The notes beneath the pieces are model-generated. The model was not told where the DNA came from. It did no database searches and saw nothing but the letters and a program-made list of their open reading frames with translations. From NCBI RefSeq assembly GCF_000003195.3, contig NC_012877.2, forward strand, positions 19,618,294 through 19,682,293: a DNA stretch of 64,000 nt, in the 5' to 3' direction. A program made the position numbers and the translations under genes. This stretch comes from Sorghum bicolor. Taxonomy: Eukaryota; Streptophyta; Magnoliopsida; Poales; Poaceae. This document shows positions 21,967 to 33,185 of the stretch, in pieces (the first letter of the stretch is position 1; each line of letters starts with the position of its first letter).

Positions 21967-24900
21967 GCCCTCCCCCCCTTAGGGAAATCTCGTCCCGAGA
22001 TTTTTGGGGTTACTAACCATTTCTTATGAAATTTTGGATAAACTGTTTTTAAGTAATCCTCTGTTTCCCAAGTGGCATCCCTATCGTCATGATGACTCCA
22101 CACCACCTTGTATGTTCGAACAACTCTGTTTCGGGTTACTCGCTCCTTGGTATCCACAATCCCCACTGGCTGCTCTTTGTACTCTAGGTCTGCTTTTATC
22201 TTGATTCCTCGAGGTTCAATTCTTTGCTCCGGTACTTTCAGACATTTCCGCAGTTGAGACACATGGAAGACCGGAAAGATCGAGCTCATCTCTTCAGGTA
22301 ACTGAATCTTGTAGGCCACTGGGCCTTTCCTTTCTAGCACTTGGTATGGTCCCACATATCTGGGTGCAAGCTTGCTTCGAACTCGGAAACGTTGAATTTT
22401 CTTCATTGGCGTAACCTTGAGATACACATAGTCGCCTACTTTGAACTCAAGTTTCCTTCTCCTCTTGTCAGCATAACTCTTCTGTCGTGATTGCGCTGCT
22501 TGCATATGTTGCTGTATAATCTGCACCTTTTTCTCGGCATCATTCACAAAGTCGATACCATAGTATCTTCTTTCACCAGGTTCCACCCAGTTTAACGGAG
22601 TTCGACATCACCGCCCATACAAAGCTTCGAACGGGGCCATCTTGATGCTCTCTTGATAACTATTATTATATGAGAACTCAGCCAAAGGTAACCATGATTC
22701 CCACGATCCCTTGGATGATAGCACACAGGCCCTCAGCATATCTTCTAACACTTGGTTTAGCCTCTCTGTTTGGCCTGAAGTCTGGGGATGATACGCTGTG
22801 CTTCTTATCAGACTGGTCCCCAAACTCTTATGCATGCGCTCCCAGAAGTGAGCAGTGAACTGCGGTCCTCTATCCGATATGATGGTTTTGGGGATACCAT
22901 GCAACTTGACGATCTCAGCCATATATATATCAGCATACTCGGGAGGTCTGTATGTGTTCTTGACTGGAATGAAATGAGCCGACTTGGTTAATCGATCTAT
23001 GATTACCCAAATCGAGTCATTCCCCTTCCTGGTTGTCGGTAAGCCGGTGATAAAGTCCATACTGACCTCTTCCCATTTCCACTCCGGAACTGATAACGGT
23101 TGTAACAGACCTGCAGGTTTCATATGGATGGCCTTAACTCTGCAACATGTGTCACAACGGGCCACATAAGCGGCTATTTCTTTCTTCATCTTGGTCCACC
23201 AAAAGTGGGGCCTTAGATCTTGATACATTTTGCTGCTGCCAGGATGAATAGAAAGCTTAGAGAGATGGGCTTCATCCATGATGCGATTCTTCAACTCCCG
23301 ATCTTTCGGGACCACTAACCGCTGTTGAAACCACAGTACCCCCTTCTCATCAACCCGAAACTGAGTCTTTGGGTCATCTTTGATCTTCTCTTTGATGTGG
23401 AAAATACCCTTGTCTGTTTTCTGACCTTCAATGACTTGACTCTCGAGTGAACAACTGAGTTGTATATGACATAAGACCTCAGGATGCATAAGATTGAATC
23501 CATCTTCAAACAATGGTTGCACCACTTGATAGTGCGGTTTACGACTCAACGCATCTGCTACCACATTAGCCTTGCCTGGATGATAGTGAACCTCCAGATC
23601 ATAGTCCTTGATTAACTCTAACCACCGTCGTTGCCTCATATTCAGCTCGGACTGAGTGAAGATGTATTTCAAACTCTTGTGATCGGTGTAGATGTGACAC
23701 TTATTTCCTAGCAGATAATGTCTCCAAATCTTCAAGGCATGCACCACTGCTGCTAACTCGAGGTCGTGCGTTGGGTAATTGACTTCATGCTTTCTCAGCT
23801 GTCGGGAAGCATAAGCTATCACCCTGCCATCTTGCATCAACACACATCCCAGGCCACTCTTCGATGCGTCACAAAACACATCAAAAGGCTTCTCTATATT
23901 GGGTTGCGCCAGAACGGGGGCAGTGGTTAGCAACTTTCGCAAGGTGCGGAAGGCTAACTCACACCCTTCCGTCCAGACAAACTTATGATCCTTTTGTAGC
24001 AAACTTGTCATTGGCTTAGCAATCTTGGAGAAGTCAGGTATGAAGCGACGATAATACCCGGCCAGACCAAGAAAACTTCTAACTTCCGAGACAGAAGTTG
24101 GTGCCTTCCAGTCCATGACTTCCTGCACTTTTGATGGATCCACAGCAATTCCTTCTTCAGATAGAATGTGCCCTAGGAAAGGAACTTTCTTCAACCAGAA
24201 CTCACACTTGCTGAACTTGGCATATAACTGGTGCTCTCGTAATCGTGTCAGCACGATTCTCAGATGTTCGACGTGATCTTGCTCATTTTCTGAATACACC
24301 AGGATATCATCGATAAACACCACAACAAACTTATCCAATTCTGGCATAAAGACTGAATTCATCAGATACATAAAGTATGCAGGAGCATTTGTCAACCCAA
24401 AGGACATGACAAGATACTCATACAACCCATATCTGGTGGAAAAAGCAGTCTTCGGGATATCTTGCGGACGAATCTTGATTTGGTGATACCCAGATCTCAA
24501 ATCTATCTTAGAAAACACTCTGGCCTTGGATAACTGATCAAACAGGATATCAATCCTTGGCAGGGGATACTTATTCTTGATCGTCACTGCATAGAGTGGA
24601 CGATAGTCCACGCACATGCGCAACGACTGATCCTTCTTTTTCACAAACAACGCTGGACAACCCCATTCCGACGAGCTTGGCCGGATGAACCCTTTTTCTA
24701 GTAACTCCTTCAGTTGCTTCTTCAACTCTGCGAGTTCGTTTGGTGGCATCCGGTACGGCCTTCTAGATATTGGTGCTGTACCTGGTATCAACTCGATTGC
24801 AAACTCTACCTCCCTATCTGGGGGAAGTCCTGGTAACTCCTCGGGAAACACATCAGGGAACTCACATACTACGGGTATGTGTTCTAGGGGAACTACCTGT

Positions 24901-26453
24901 ACTGCACACGAAAGACTGGCGAAGTCCAAACGCCGGGGTAACTTGACCTGAAACACACCCTTCCCTTGCGGCTCTCTGAGCGAAAGGGTTCTATTCCCAA
25001 CATCTATAACCGTGCCCCAGTCAGTCATCTTGTTCATTCCAATGATGACATCCAAAACCAGTCCTGGCATGACCACAAGGTTTACACGAAACCTCCGGCC
25101 ACTGATATCCAAAGTAACTCCTGTTACCATTTTATTAGTCAACACATCGGCTCCGGCTGAGCTGATGCGATAGCCATAACCTAACTCAGTAACTGGCTGA
25201 TCATGCTTTTGTGCAAATGCTTGGCTCATGAATGAATGCGATGATCCAGAATCAAACAAAACAACTGCGAGATGTTGGTTGACAGGAAACATACCAGCTG
25301 TCACCAGTTCTCCTTCCGGGATCTCCTCAATCGAGGTATGGTGCACACGAGCTGGATAGGTTGGCTGCTGCCTCTTGGGGTAGGGACATTCCTTAGCAAA
25401 GTGCCCCATCTTGTGGCAGTTATAGCACAGACCCTTGGGCGCATTGTTGACGGCAGGTGCTGCAGCTTGAATTGCCTTTGGCTTGGCAGGAGCTATCGCC
25501 ACCTTGTACGGCTTCTGCTGGGTTGGATGCCCGGTGTTCCTTCTCTGCGGCGGTCGGAACCTAGCACCTGGGGCAGGAGGACGATACTGCTGTCGCCCTG
25601 TCACTGGTGCCCTGGACTGAGATGATCCTGCTTCAAAAGCCCTTTTACGTGACTTGGATGCACTGTAGTTGTTGTTATTGTTCTCTTGGGTCAGACAGTC
25701 ACTGATATAGGCATTGAAAGTAGCCCTGGCCCCTGTACCCATGGTCTTCAGCATCTTTGGATTCAAGCCTCTCTGGAAACTAGCAATCTTCTTAGCCTCC
25801 GTGTTCACAAACTCAGGGGCATAGCGAGCGAGATTGTTGAAAGCGTGTAGATACTCCTTCACAGACTTCGTCCCTTAGGACAGCCTCATGAACTCCCCAA
25901 CCTTCATTTCAACCACACCAGGAGGAATGTAATTTCCCCAGAAAGTGGTGGCGAAGCGGTTCCAGGTGATTGGTGTCCCCTCTGGGTAGGTGGTACGGTG
26001 ATGGGACCACCAAATCCTAGCAGGTCCTTGCAACTGATGTGCCGCATACTCAGCCTTGAGTTCTTCTGTCATTCGGAGAAGACGAAACTTCTGCTCCATG
26101 GTGTTGATCCACTCATCTGCTTCGAGCGGTTCCAAGGCCTCCTTAAAGATTGGTGGCTTGGTATCCATGAAGTCCTTGAACGAGCTGTACTGGTTGACCT
26201 CCCGGCCACCCTGATTATCCCCACGACGGGTGTTGTCAGCTATGTTGCGCAAAGCTTCTTCCATGTTGCGCTGCATCTGTTCCATGTTGCGTTGGCTCCC
26301 CAGAAACTGCGCGAAAAACACATCCGCAGTGTACGGGGGAGGCGGTGGTGGGGGCGGTGTTGGTGCTCTGTCCTCATTCCATTGAGCCCCACCTCCGGAT
26401 GTACCTGCTCCAAGGCCCGGGTTGCTGTTACCCCCGCCACGTGTTTGCACCAT
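21954..26453 (-). pseudogene. gag-pol: Gag-pol of minus Tekay-type chromovirus, two nonsense codons
   Basis: A single long frame from an ATG at 26453 (MVQTRGGG), which directly follows an acceptor-like TATGCAG. In order: a poly-Pro stretch and gag capsid; CCHC knuckle [14 protein letters not shown]; protease DSGSSHSF; reverse transcriptase with FIDD; RNase H (FCDAS, DLELAAV, YTDHKS); integrase with an HHCC zinc site and D, D, E in SMDF, SDRG and HPQTSGQTE; a GPY/F module; and a C-terminal chromodomain-like segment. TAA at 25875-25877 falls within gag and TGA at 22608-22610 falls after the integrase core, where plus copies read Arg (CGA). An extra C and A near the 3' end shift the last codons relative to the plus copies. 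It keeps the full gag that the plus copies lack. Confidence 0.93.
21967..21980 (-). promoter_or_regulatory. Polypurine tract of minus element
   Basis: Minus-strand AAGGGGGGGAGGGC directly before the 3' LTR. Confidence 0.8.
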
Positions 26454-26776
26454 CTGCATATGCCAATGATAAGCAATCATTAGGAGTTGCCCTCAATGGT
26501 AGAAAATGTGTAAAATCGTGCCATACTGAATTTACTGAGGGAATAAATTCACACAATAAACAAAGGCACAACAACTCATCATCCACGCACAACATCACTA
26601 ACAGATTACTTAACATTCACGTAGCAAGGTTTGCATACATCCAACTTGCCAGCATACATACACTAGACTTTTAGCATTAACTCATAAAGTCTTACACAGC
26701 CCAGATCCAAAAGTACACGACATGCCATGCAACATACATCACAAAAGAGGAAGGACTAGCTCTAGAGCCCTAGCAT
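26454..26776 (-). other. Spacer between mimic ORF and gag
   Basis: About 320 bp, AT-rich and non-coding. On the minus strand it ends in ...CATATGCAG just before the gag ATG, which fits a 3' splice site. Confidence 0.5.
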
Positions 26777-27820
26777 CTACTCGCTATGGTCACTGTCCAT
26801 GCCGGAACCATCCTCATCTTCATCACCACTAGCAGCTGCTCCTATCTCGGGATCCGCGTCCATCTCGTCCTCAGAGTCTAGCTCAGCTACTCCAGGCAGG
26901 TGGTGAGGGTGGAGCTGGTTATGCAGCTGGTGGATCTCCTCATGCAAGTTCTCATTGTACTCCTCAGCATTAGCTAGCTGCTGCTCTAGCTCTAGCTGTC
27001 GGGCCCTCAAAGTGTCCTCCTCGTGCCAGGCTTCATTCCTCTGTCCAAGCACATGGACTAGCATGCGCTCGCAGTTCCTGTGAGCAGTAGTCACCCTGTC
27101 CTTCTGCCCCCGCACTGCAAGCAGGTCCTGACTCAGCTCACTGTTCTCCTGGACCGCCTGGTCTCTCTCTCTGGTCACACGGGCCAACTCTGCCTGTAGC
27201 CTCTCAACCTCAGAGTCAAACTCACGCTGCAACTGACGCTTCTCATCCTGGACGGTGAGAAGAGACCCGGACAAGCGACCCAAACAACGCTCCAGGCCTC
27301 CATAGGTCTTCATCAACGCGTACATGGCACTCATAGCTGCACTGTCACTGTGCTGGTCCTCATCCGCACTCCTCTCTAGAGCATTCACCTCGGACTGATC
27401 CCACACCGAAGTGTAAGGGTCACCCCGGGGAAACACCCCAGCGAAGGCGTGGGCCAGCTCCTGTGGAAACCTCTCCATGAGGTCCCTCAAAACTGCGAAA
27501 GTTGCCCTGCTGGCACCGTGGAAAGGCGTGACACCTCGGGACTCGTACAACCAACCGACCCAAGCAGGGTCTCCTCCACTGGTAGGGACAACTGCCTCGA
27601 TCCCCACCAGGGTCTCGTCACCAAGCGGCTCCTTATCCCAATAGTAGCGAGGCTCCCTTCCTTCGGGATACCCCATCGAACTGAGCACCCTCCAAAGCAA
27701 AGTGGGCATCCCAAACTCCTCCAGGAACTTGCTCTTATGTCGCGAGCTCCTAGCTGCCAACGGATGGCGAGGGGCCCGCCCACCAGTGGACTTGCGAGCG
27801 GTGAGCCTAGTGCGTGCCAT
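26777..27820 (-). CDS. Histone H3 tail-mimic coiled-coil protein of Tekay-type element
   Basis: Intact ORF of 347 residues between primer region and gag. I start it at the ATG, 27820; an upstream in-frame TTG would add only three residues. After Met the protein reads ARTRLTARKSTGGRAPR, with 16 of the first 21 positions identical to the histone H3 tail. It keeps R2, K9, S10, T11 and R17, while K4 and K14 are Arg. Residues 31-180 are a mixed region with no histone fold or other family that I recognise. Residues about 188-305 are a long heptad-rich coiled coil. Residues 312-347 are strongly acidic (SEDEMDADPE, then GDEDEDGSG). The acidic tail recalls histone-binding proteins. A role in chromatin targeting or in evading silencing is inference; no enzyme motif is visible. 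Confidence 0.85.
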   Translation of the reverse strand: MARTRLTARKSTGGRAPRHPLAARSSRHKSKFLEEFGMPTLLWRVLSSMGYPEGREPRYYWDKEPLGDETLVGIEAVVPTSGGDPAWVGWLYESRGVTPFHGASRATFAVLRDLMERFPQELAHAFAGVFPRGDPYTSVWDQSEVNALERSADEDQHSDSAAMSAMYALMKTYGGLERCLGRLSGSLLTVQDEKRQLQREFDSEVERLQAELARVTRERDQAVQENSELSQDLLAVRGQKDRVTTAHRNCERMLVHVLGQRNEAWHEEDTLRARQLELEQQLANAEEYNENLHEEIHQLHNQLHPHHLPGVAELDSEDEMDADPEIGAAASGDEDEDGSGMDSDHSE

Positions 27821-28440
27821 CTGCTGCAAATGGAATACCGTGGGTAAGAGTGAGGATTACCTTTAATTATTTTATTTAGAATTGGGACAGATTAAATTAA
27901 GGGGGAAAGTAAGCAATGATATGGAATGAACATGATGTATGCACGAACTTACGATCTCACAAACCTAGAAACAAGGGTTAACACTAAGCGGTATATGCGG
28001 TGGCATACAACGTTCTCTCATAACGTAACTAGCGTTCTAAGCGGGAACGTGGTTAGGGTACCTGCAGAAAACTCATTTCAGCCCACCCACAGTATGATCG
28101 TGCAGAACAAAATTTAAAACTATGCACTTCACATACACAGACACCCGTCCATGCATGTGACGTGTCACTACCCACATCATCGCCCTAATGACGGCATCGC
28201 CTCTCAGGACGGAATTCCCAGCATGCGGTACTGTTCCCGAGACACACCAAACATGTGTGCATGACACAGTACCTAGCAACACTCCCCTAGACCGGCAGTG
28301 TATCCGATCATGCTCTCACAGCTCCCACTTACCGTGGCGTAGAGGAAAAAGGGATCCATACATTACCACTCAAATGAATGGCACTCATACTATTGCACGC
28401 CGTATGAGCGACGAAAATAGAAATATGATGCATTCACCCC
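27821..28440 (-). other. Leader of minus element, truncated
   Basis: Non-coding leader upstream of the mimic ORF. It holds a donor-like GTAAGT on the minus strand (28332-28327) and an acceptor-like TTTGCAG just before the ORF. It stops at 28440, where the plus LTR begins. The first about 206 bp of leader, with the primer site, are missing compared with the plus copy (32361-32566). Confidence 0.7.
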
Positions 28441-31400
28441 TGTAACACCCTAGGTGTTAAGCATGCACTTAGCCTTGGCAAAGCAATGCATAAGCATCCT
28501 CATCAATCATAAGCATCATGAGCATGTCATTCTTTTCAAGTATGATTTTATGTGCATCATTTCATGTGTTTTAAATATGTTAAAAATATGATGCTTGCTT
28601 CTAAAATTGTGAAATATTCAAATTAGGTTGCTTTATGTGTAAGAAGAATTTAGAATATTTTTGTGCAATTTTTGGAGCTATGGAATTTGAGAAATAGAAT
28701 TTATACAAATTTTCCCAAAATGAATTTATTTAAAACCTAGAACTGAGTTTTAACTTGTAATTCAAATTTTGTTTGGAATTTGGTCTTGCTTGTCAAAGCA
28801 AAGTTGTAGAGTTTTTAATTTGGAACAACTTTGTTTTTGGGAGCAAGAGGAGAAAATGATTTTAAATTGGTCCAAATGAATTTAGAAAGAATTTGAGAAA
28901 AGAAATTCAAAAAAAAAGGGAAAGGGGGCAGGCGCTGCTGGGCCGACCCGCCTCCCTTCTGGCCCAGCTGGACAGCGCGGCCCGCTCCCCCTCCCCTCTC
29001 TCCCGCGCGCGCGGCGCCCGCCTCGCTCCACCCGGCGCCGGCCACGTGGCAGCCGTACGCCGGCGTTGGACGCGCCGCGGCCGGCCTCCAACCCCCCTGG
29101 TCGGGACGCCGGCGCAGGCTCCCAGGCCACTCCCTCCATTCTGTCTCCCCCGCGCCCTCCTTCTCCTTCCTCCTCCGCTCGCACCACGCAGCAGCAGCCG
29201 CTCCTCCGCGCGCCATTGCCGGAGAGAGCTCCGCCGCTCGTCGCCGGCCACACCAGAGCCTCAAGCTCGACGCCGAGAGCACCAGGGCACTCGCCGTCGC
29301 TAGGGTAAGCTCGTGCGAACGTTCCACCGAGGTGAGAGTCCGTCGAGCGCCGTGAATCGCTCGCCGGAGTCACCCCGAGCTCGCCGGAGTACTCCGCCGC
29401 GACGGATCTAGCGTTTCCCTGCCTCTTTTCGCTCGTTCTCTATTGCGCTAGGTCGGTAGGAAGGTGAGGAAGCTCGGAGAGGCGTTTGCGCACGCTCTAC
29501 CGCGCCGGAGCAGCCTGGCCACGGCGAGCAGCGCCGCCGTGCCGCCATGCATGCTCGCCGGAGGTGTTCCGGCCGTCCTCTGGTCGATCCAAGGGTACCG
29601 CTGGGTGCGTCTTGCTGCGGGGAGCACGTTGGTGCTCACCCCGTGGCCGGAGACCTCACCGCCGGCGAGATCCGCTCGTCGGAGGTGAGCTCCCTCTCGG
29701 TCTCGCTGACTGGTGGGGTCGGGGACCCACTGTCAGTCGCAGGGGTACCCCGGTGGGTGTAGATCTGGGTGTGCGTAGCCTTTTTCGTCGGTTTTCTTGA
29801 AAAAGTGTTTTCCACAAATTGATTTAAAGTTTGTAAAATCTATATCTTGAGTTCTACAGCTCCAAATTGAATGAAATAAATTTTGGTGTGCTCTATATTT
29901 CCAGATCTACAGTTTGATGTAATTGCATGTCATGTTGGAGTAACTTTTCTGTGTGAATATATTTTATCCATGATTTTGTTAAACTTGGAAAATGCATAGT
30001 AAATAAAATATGGCTCAGAAAAATGTGAAACTTGATTTGTTGGCTTTGCATGTGTGTTTGCTCACTGGGAAAAATTGGGTACATATTATTTGGTGTATAA
30101 ATGAATTTATGGTAATTTAAATGCTTGCATGGCAGTACTTTATGATTTTTAATAATTAAATGGGTCATGCAATAAATCTGGAAAATTTTGTGGGTGTTTC
30201 TTATGATATTATGCAAATTGTAAAAATATGAAATCTGTTGTTTAACACTTGTATCCCAGTAGAGTGATTTTACTTGCCTTATTAATTAATCTTGTGATTT
30301 TTGTGGCTCAAAATAAGCATCCAAAAATCATGAAAAATTTGCAGTAGACTTTATGCTTAGCTAGTAGTCTCCTGTAATTTTTGTGGAATTTATTGATGAA
30401 CAGAATTGCATTTGATTTTTAATGGGCTTAGAAATGAATAAAGAAAATTATGAATGGTTGTGTATGTAGGTTGAATGAAATAAGTTGGGTTTGGTGTATC
30501 TTTGAAGCATCATGGGGGTTGCTGGTTGCATTTGAAAAATATCTGTAGAAGAGAATGCAACAGATGCTTAATTTAGTTATTGTTCCCGGATGATGTTGAC
30601 TACCTTGTAATAAGCGTGACCCAGTGCATCACCTATGCATCATAACATGACTCCTTTGACACTCTCTCTTACAAGCATCCACTCGGGCATCTCACACTCC
30701 ACTCATGAGCATATATGCATCATACAGGCTCGCAGGAGAACGAAGTGGGACCCGAGGAACCCGAGGAGATAGAGGAGCAGGAACCTCCGGAAGCACAGGA
30801 ACCCGGAGAGGAATTTCAAGAGTGTCCGGATCACCGACCCAGCACGTTTGAGAAAGGCAAGCCCCGGAGCATTCTAAGTCTCCCTATTCTCGCTAACTTA
30901 TATAAAGTGCTATACTTGTTCTACTGTATTGCATATTAAGTGATAGGAGTTGCCTGATACCGTTGCTGCATGAGTACTCCTTGTTATTCCTACTCATTCA
31001 ACTACCTTGTCCTATGTAGATAGGCACGGAGTCTATGCTTAGCTTGCTTAGTTCGGTAGAAGTCGGGTGATTCCCTGTCACCTGCGAGATATAGGTGGAT
31101 ACCTGCTTGATTAAGCATTGGTTGCTCGGGGAAAAGAATAACCAAGTGTGGAATGAATTTGGAGACCGGGCGGGGTCTTATGGTGGGTTGACCATGGTGC
31201 CCCTGCCTGTGTCGATTAAGGACCGATCGTTGACGGCCCTCTTGTCATGTTGAACGCATGCCCCACACTTAGCTGGAAGGATAAGTCGTTCCGACCGCGA
31301 AGCCTGAACACTATCCGGGCCGGGAATCGAGCCGCCATGCGCTGTATTGGTGATGGTTGAGGAGAACGACGAGGGCGCGGCGCGCAACCTTGGTATACCC

Positions 31401-32360
31401 TGGATACCTCGGTCGCCGGAACGGTCCTCGGGTACTGGCGGTGCCTGCCGAACCCGCGAATTGGTCCTGGATAGTGTAATACGGTGATCTGTAGCTCACT
31501 TGATCAGTGAGTGTGGTTTGTGTGGGGAATACCTCGCCAGCTGGTTAGAAATCGATTCGAATCGCCATCGCTCCTGGATAGTGAGCACTTGACATGAGCT
31601 TCGTCCTCGTAGTAAGGACTATGAAACACTTGGGTTATAATGATGAATGGTTTAGGAAATGCTTTATGAGGTACTATCATAGTCTCATACTTGCTTGAAA
31701 TAGCACAGGAGCAAACCTAGATAATAGGTAATGATACTTTCAACTTGAGCAAATTAAAAGAAGAAAAGATTTAGGTAGGTTAGGGTAATAAAACCTTGCG
31801 GTCTTTGCAAAATGGTTGTCAGCTACCCCACCAAATAGCCTTCATGATCCTTGATGAGTCTTTATTTTAAGTTTATGACGGGTAAGTCTAGCTGAGTACC
31901 TTCTCGTACTCAGGGTTCTATTCCCATGTTGTTTTGCAGATGGTCAAATGTACTATGGTTATTGCATCCTCTGTCTGTACCCAGCTATGGGTGATGACTA
32001 GACCAAGGGCGATGGTCACTCCGTCTCTTCCTTTGCTTTTGTGGGAATGACCAAACTATGGCACTGTATCAGACTTATCGTGTGTGTTGTAATTTCGAAC
32101 TATGAAGCTTCCGCTACTTGAAGAACTTGGTTTGTAATAACTTAAGTACTCCGATGTGTTTCATGAATGTTGTAATTTGGATGTACTTATGGATGACGGC
32201 CGCTAAACTTATTACGATCTTGGTTGTATGCGATATGTGGTTTGAAATCCTTCGAGATTTCACGGACTACCGGGATTATATGGGCTTAAGCGTGATGGTT
32301 CGACTATGCAAATGGTCACTATTAGGCTTAATCTCTTATAATTTGGTCGGTTCTGTTACA
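28441..32360 (+). repeat. Plus-strand Tekay-type LTR 1, full length
   Basis: 3920 bp from an intact TGTAACACCCTAGG terminus to GGTTCTGTTACA. It holds a 738 bp GC-rich block (28986-29723) that LTRs 2 and 3 lack. A TATA box TATATAAA lies at 30899-30906. It joins the truncated minus leader exactly at its 5' terminus, which suggests a true insertion end. Confidence 0.92.
30899..30906 (+). promoter_or_regulatory. LTR TATA box
   Basis: TATATAAA within CTAACTTATATAAAGTGC. The same sequence is in LTRs 2 and 3. The minus LTRs read TATGTGA at this place. Confidence 0.5.
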
Positions 32361-32362
32361 GC

Positions 32363-32377
32363 TGGCATCGGAGCAAG
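32363..32377 (+). promoter_or_regulatory. Primer binding site, initiator-Met-like
   Basis: TGGCATCGGAGCAAG two bases after the LTR. It resembles the TGGTATCAGAGC initiator tRNA-Met site with two transitions. It recurs at 41627-41641. Confidence 0.8.
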
Positions 32378-33185
32378 GTTTAGCGAGTTACTGTTCATAA
32401 GTACGTTTTAAACAAAAATCTAAACCGGTTTAGTAAAAGATTTAATTAATTAATTAATAATGATCAAGGTGTTAAACTAAGTTTTGGGAAAATTATCTAG
32501 TGTGCCATGGTCATATCCTTTATGCCCAGTTAAGGACTCTAAGGTGGCTAGCTAAGTACTGACTTGGGGGTTAATGCATCATATTTTTATTTCGTCGCTC
32601 ATACGGCGTGCAATAGTATGAGTGCCATTCATTTGAGTGGTAATGTATGGATCAATTCTTCCTCTACGCCATGGTAAGTGGGAGTTGTGAGCGCATGATC
32701 GGATACACTGCCGGTCTAGGGAAGTGTTGTCAGGTGCTGTGTCATGCACACATGTTGGTGTGTCTTGGGAACAGTACCGCATGCTGGGAATTCCGTCCTG
32801 AGAGACGATGCCGTCATTAGGGCGATGATGTGGGTAGTGACACGTCACATGCATGGACGGGTGTCTGTGTATGTGAAGTGTATAGTTTTAAATTTTGTTC
32901 TGCACGATCATACTGTGGGTGGGCTGAAATGAGTTTTCTGCAGGTACCCTAACCACGTTCTCGCTTAGAACGCTAGTTACGTTATGAGCGAACGTTGTAT
33001 GCCACCGCGTATACCGCTTAGTGTTAACCTTTGTTTTCTAAGTTTGTGAGATCGTAAGTTCGTACATGCATCATGTGCATTTCATATCATTGCTTACTTT
33101 CCCCCTTAATTTAATCTGTCCCAATTTTAAATGAAATAAATAAAGGTAATCCTCGCTCTTACCCACGGTATTCCATTTGCAGCAG
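32378..33185 (+). other. Leader of plus element 1 with splice-like signals
   Basis: About 0.8 kb, non-coding. A strong donor-like ATG|GTAAGT puts an intron start at 32674. An acceptor-like CCATTTGCAG ends at 33182, three bases before the mimic ORF ATG. A TTAA repeat lies at about 32440-32456. Splicing would place the mimic ATG near the front of an mRNA. Confidence 0.55.

Noticed and set aside
26777..27820. Calling the H3-like ORF a true histone H3 gene
   Set aside because: Only about the first 21-25 residues resemble H3. There is no histone fold; the remainder is coiled coil and acidic tail, and the ORF lies inside a retrotransposon between primer site and gag.
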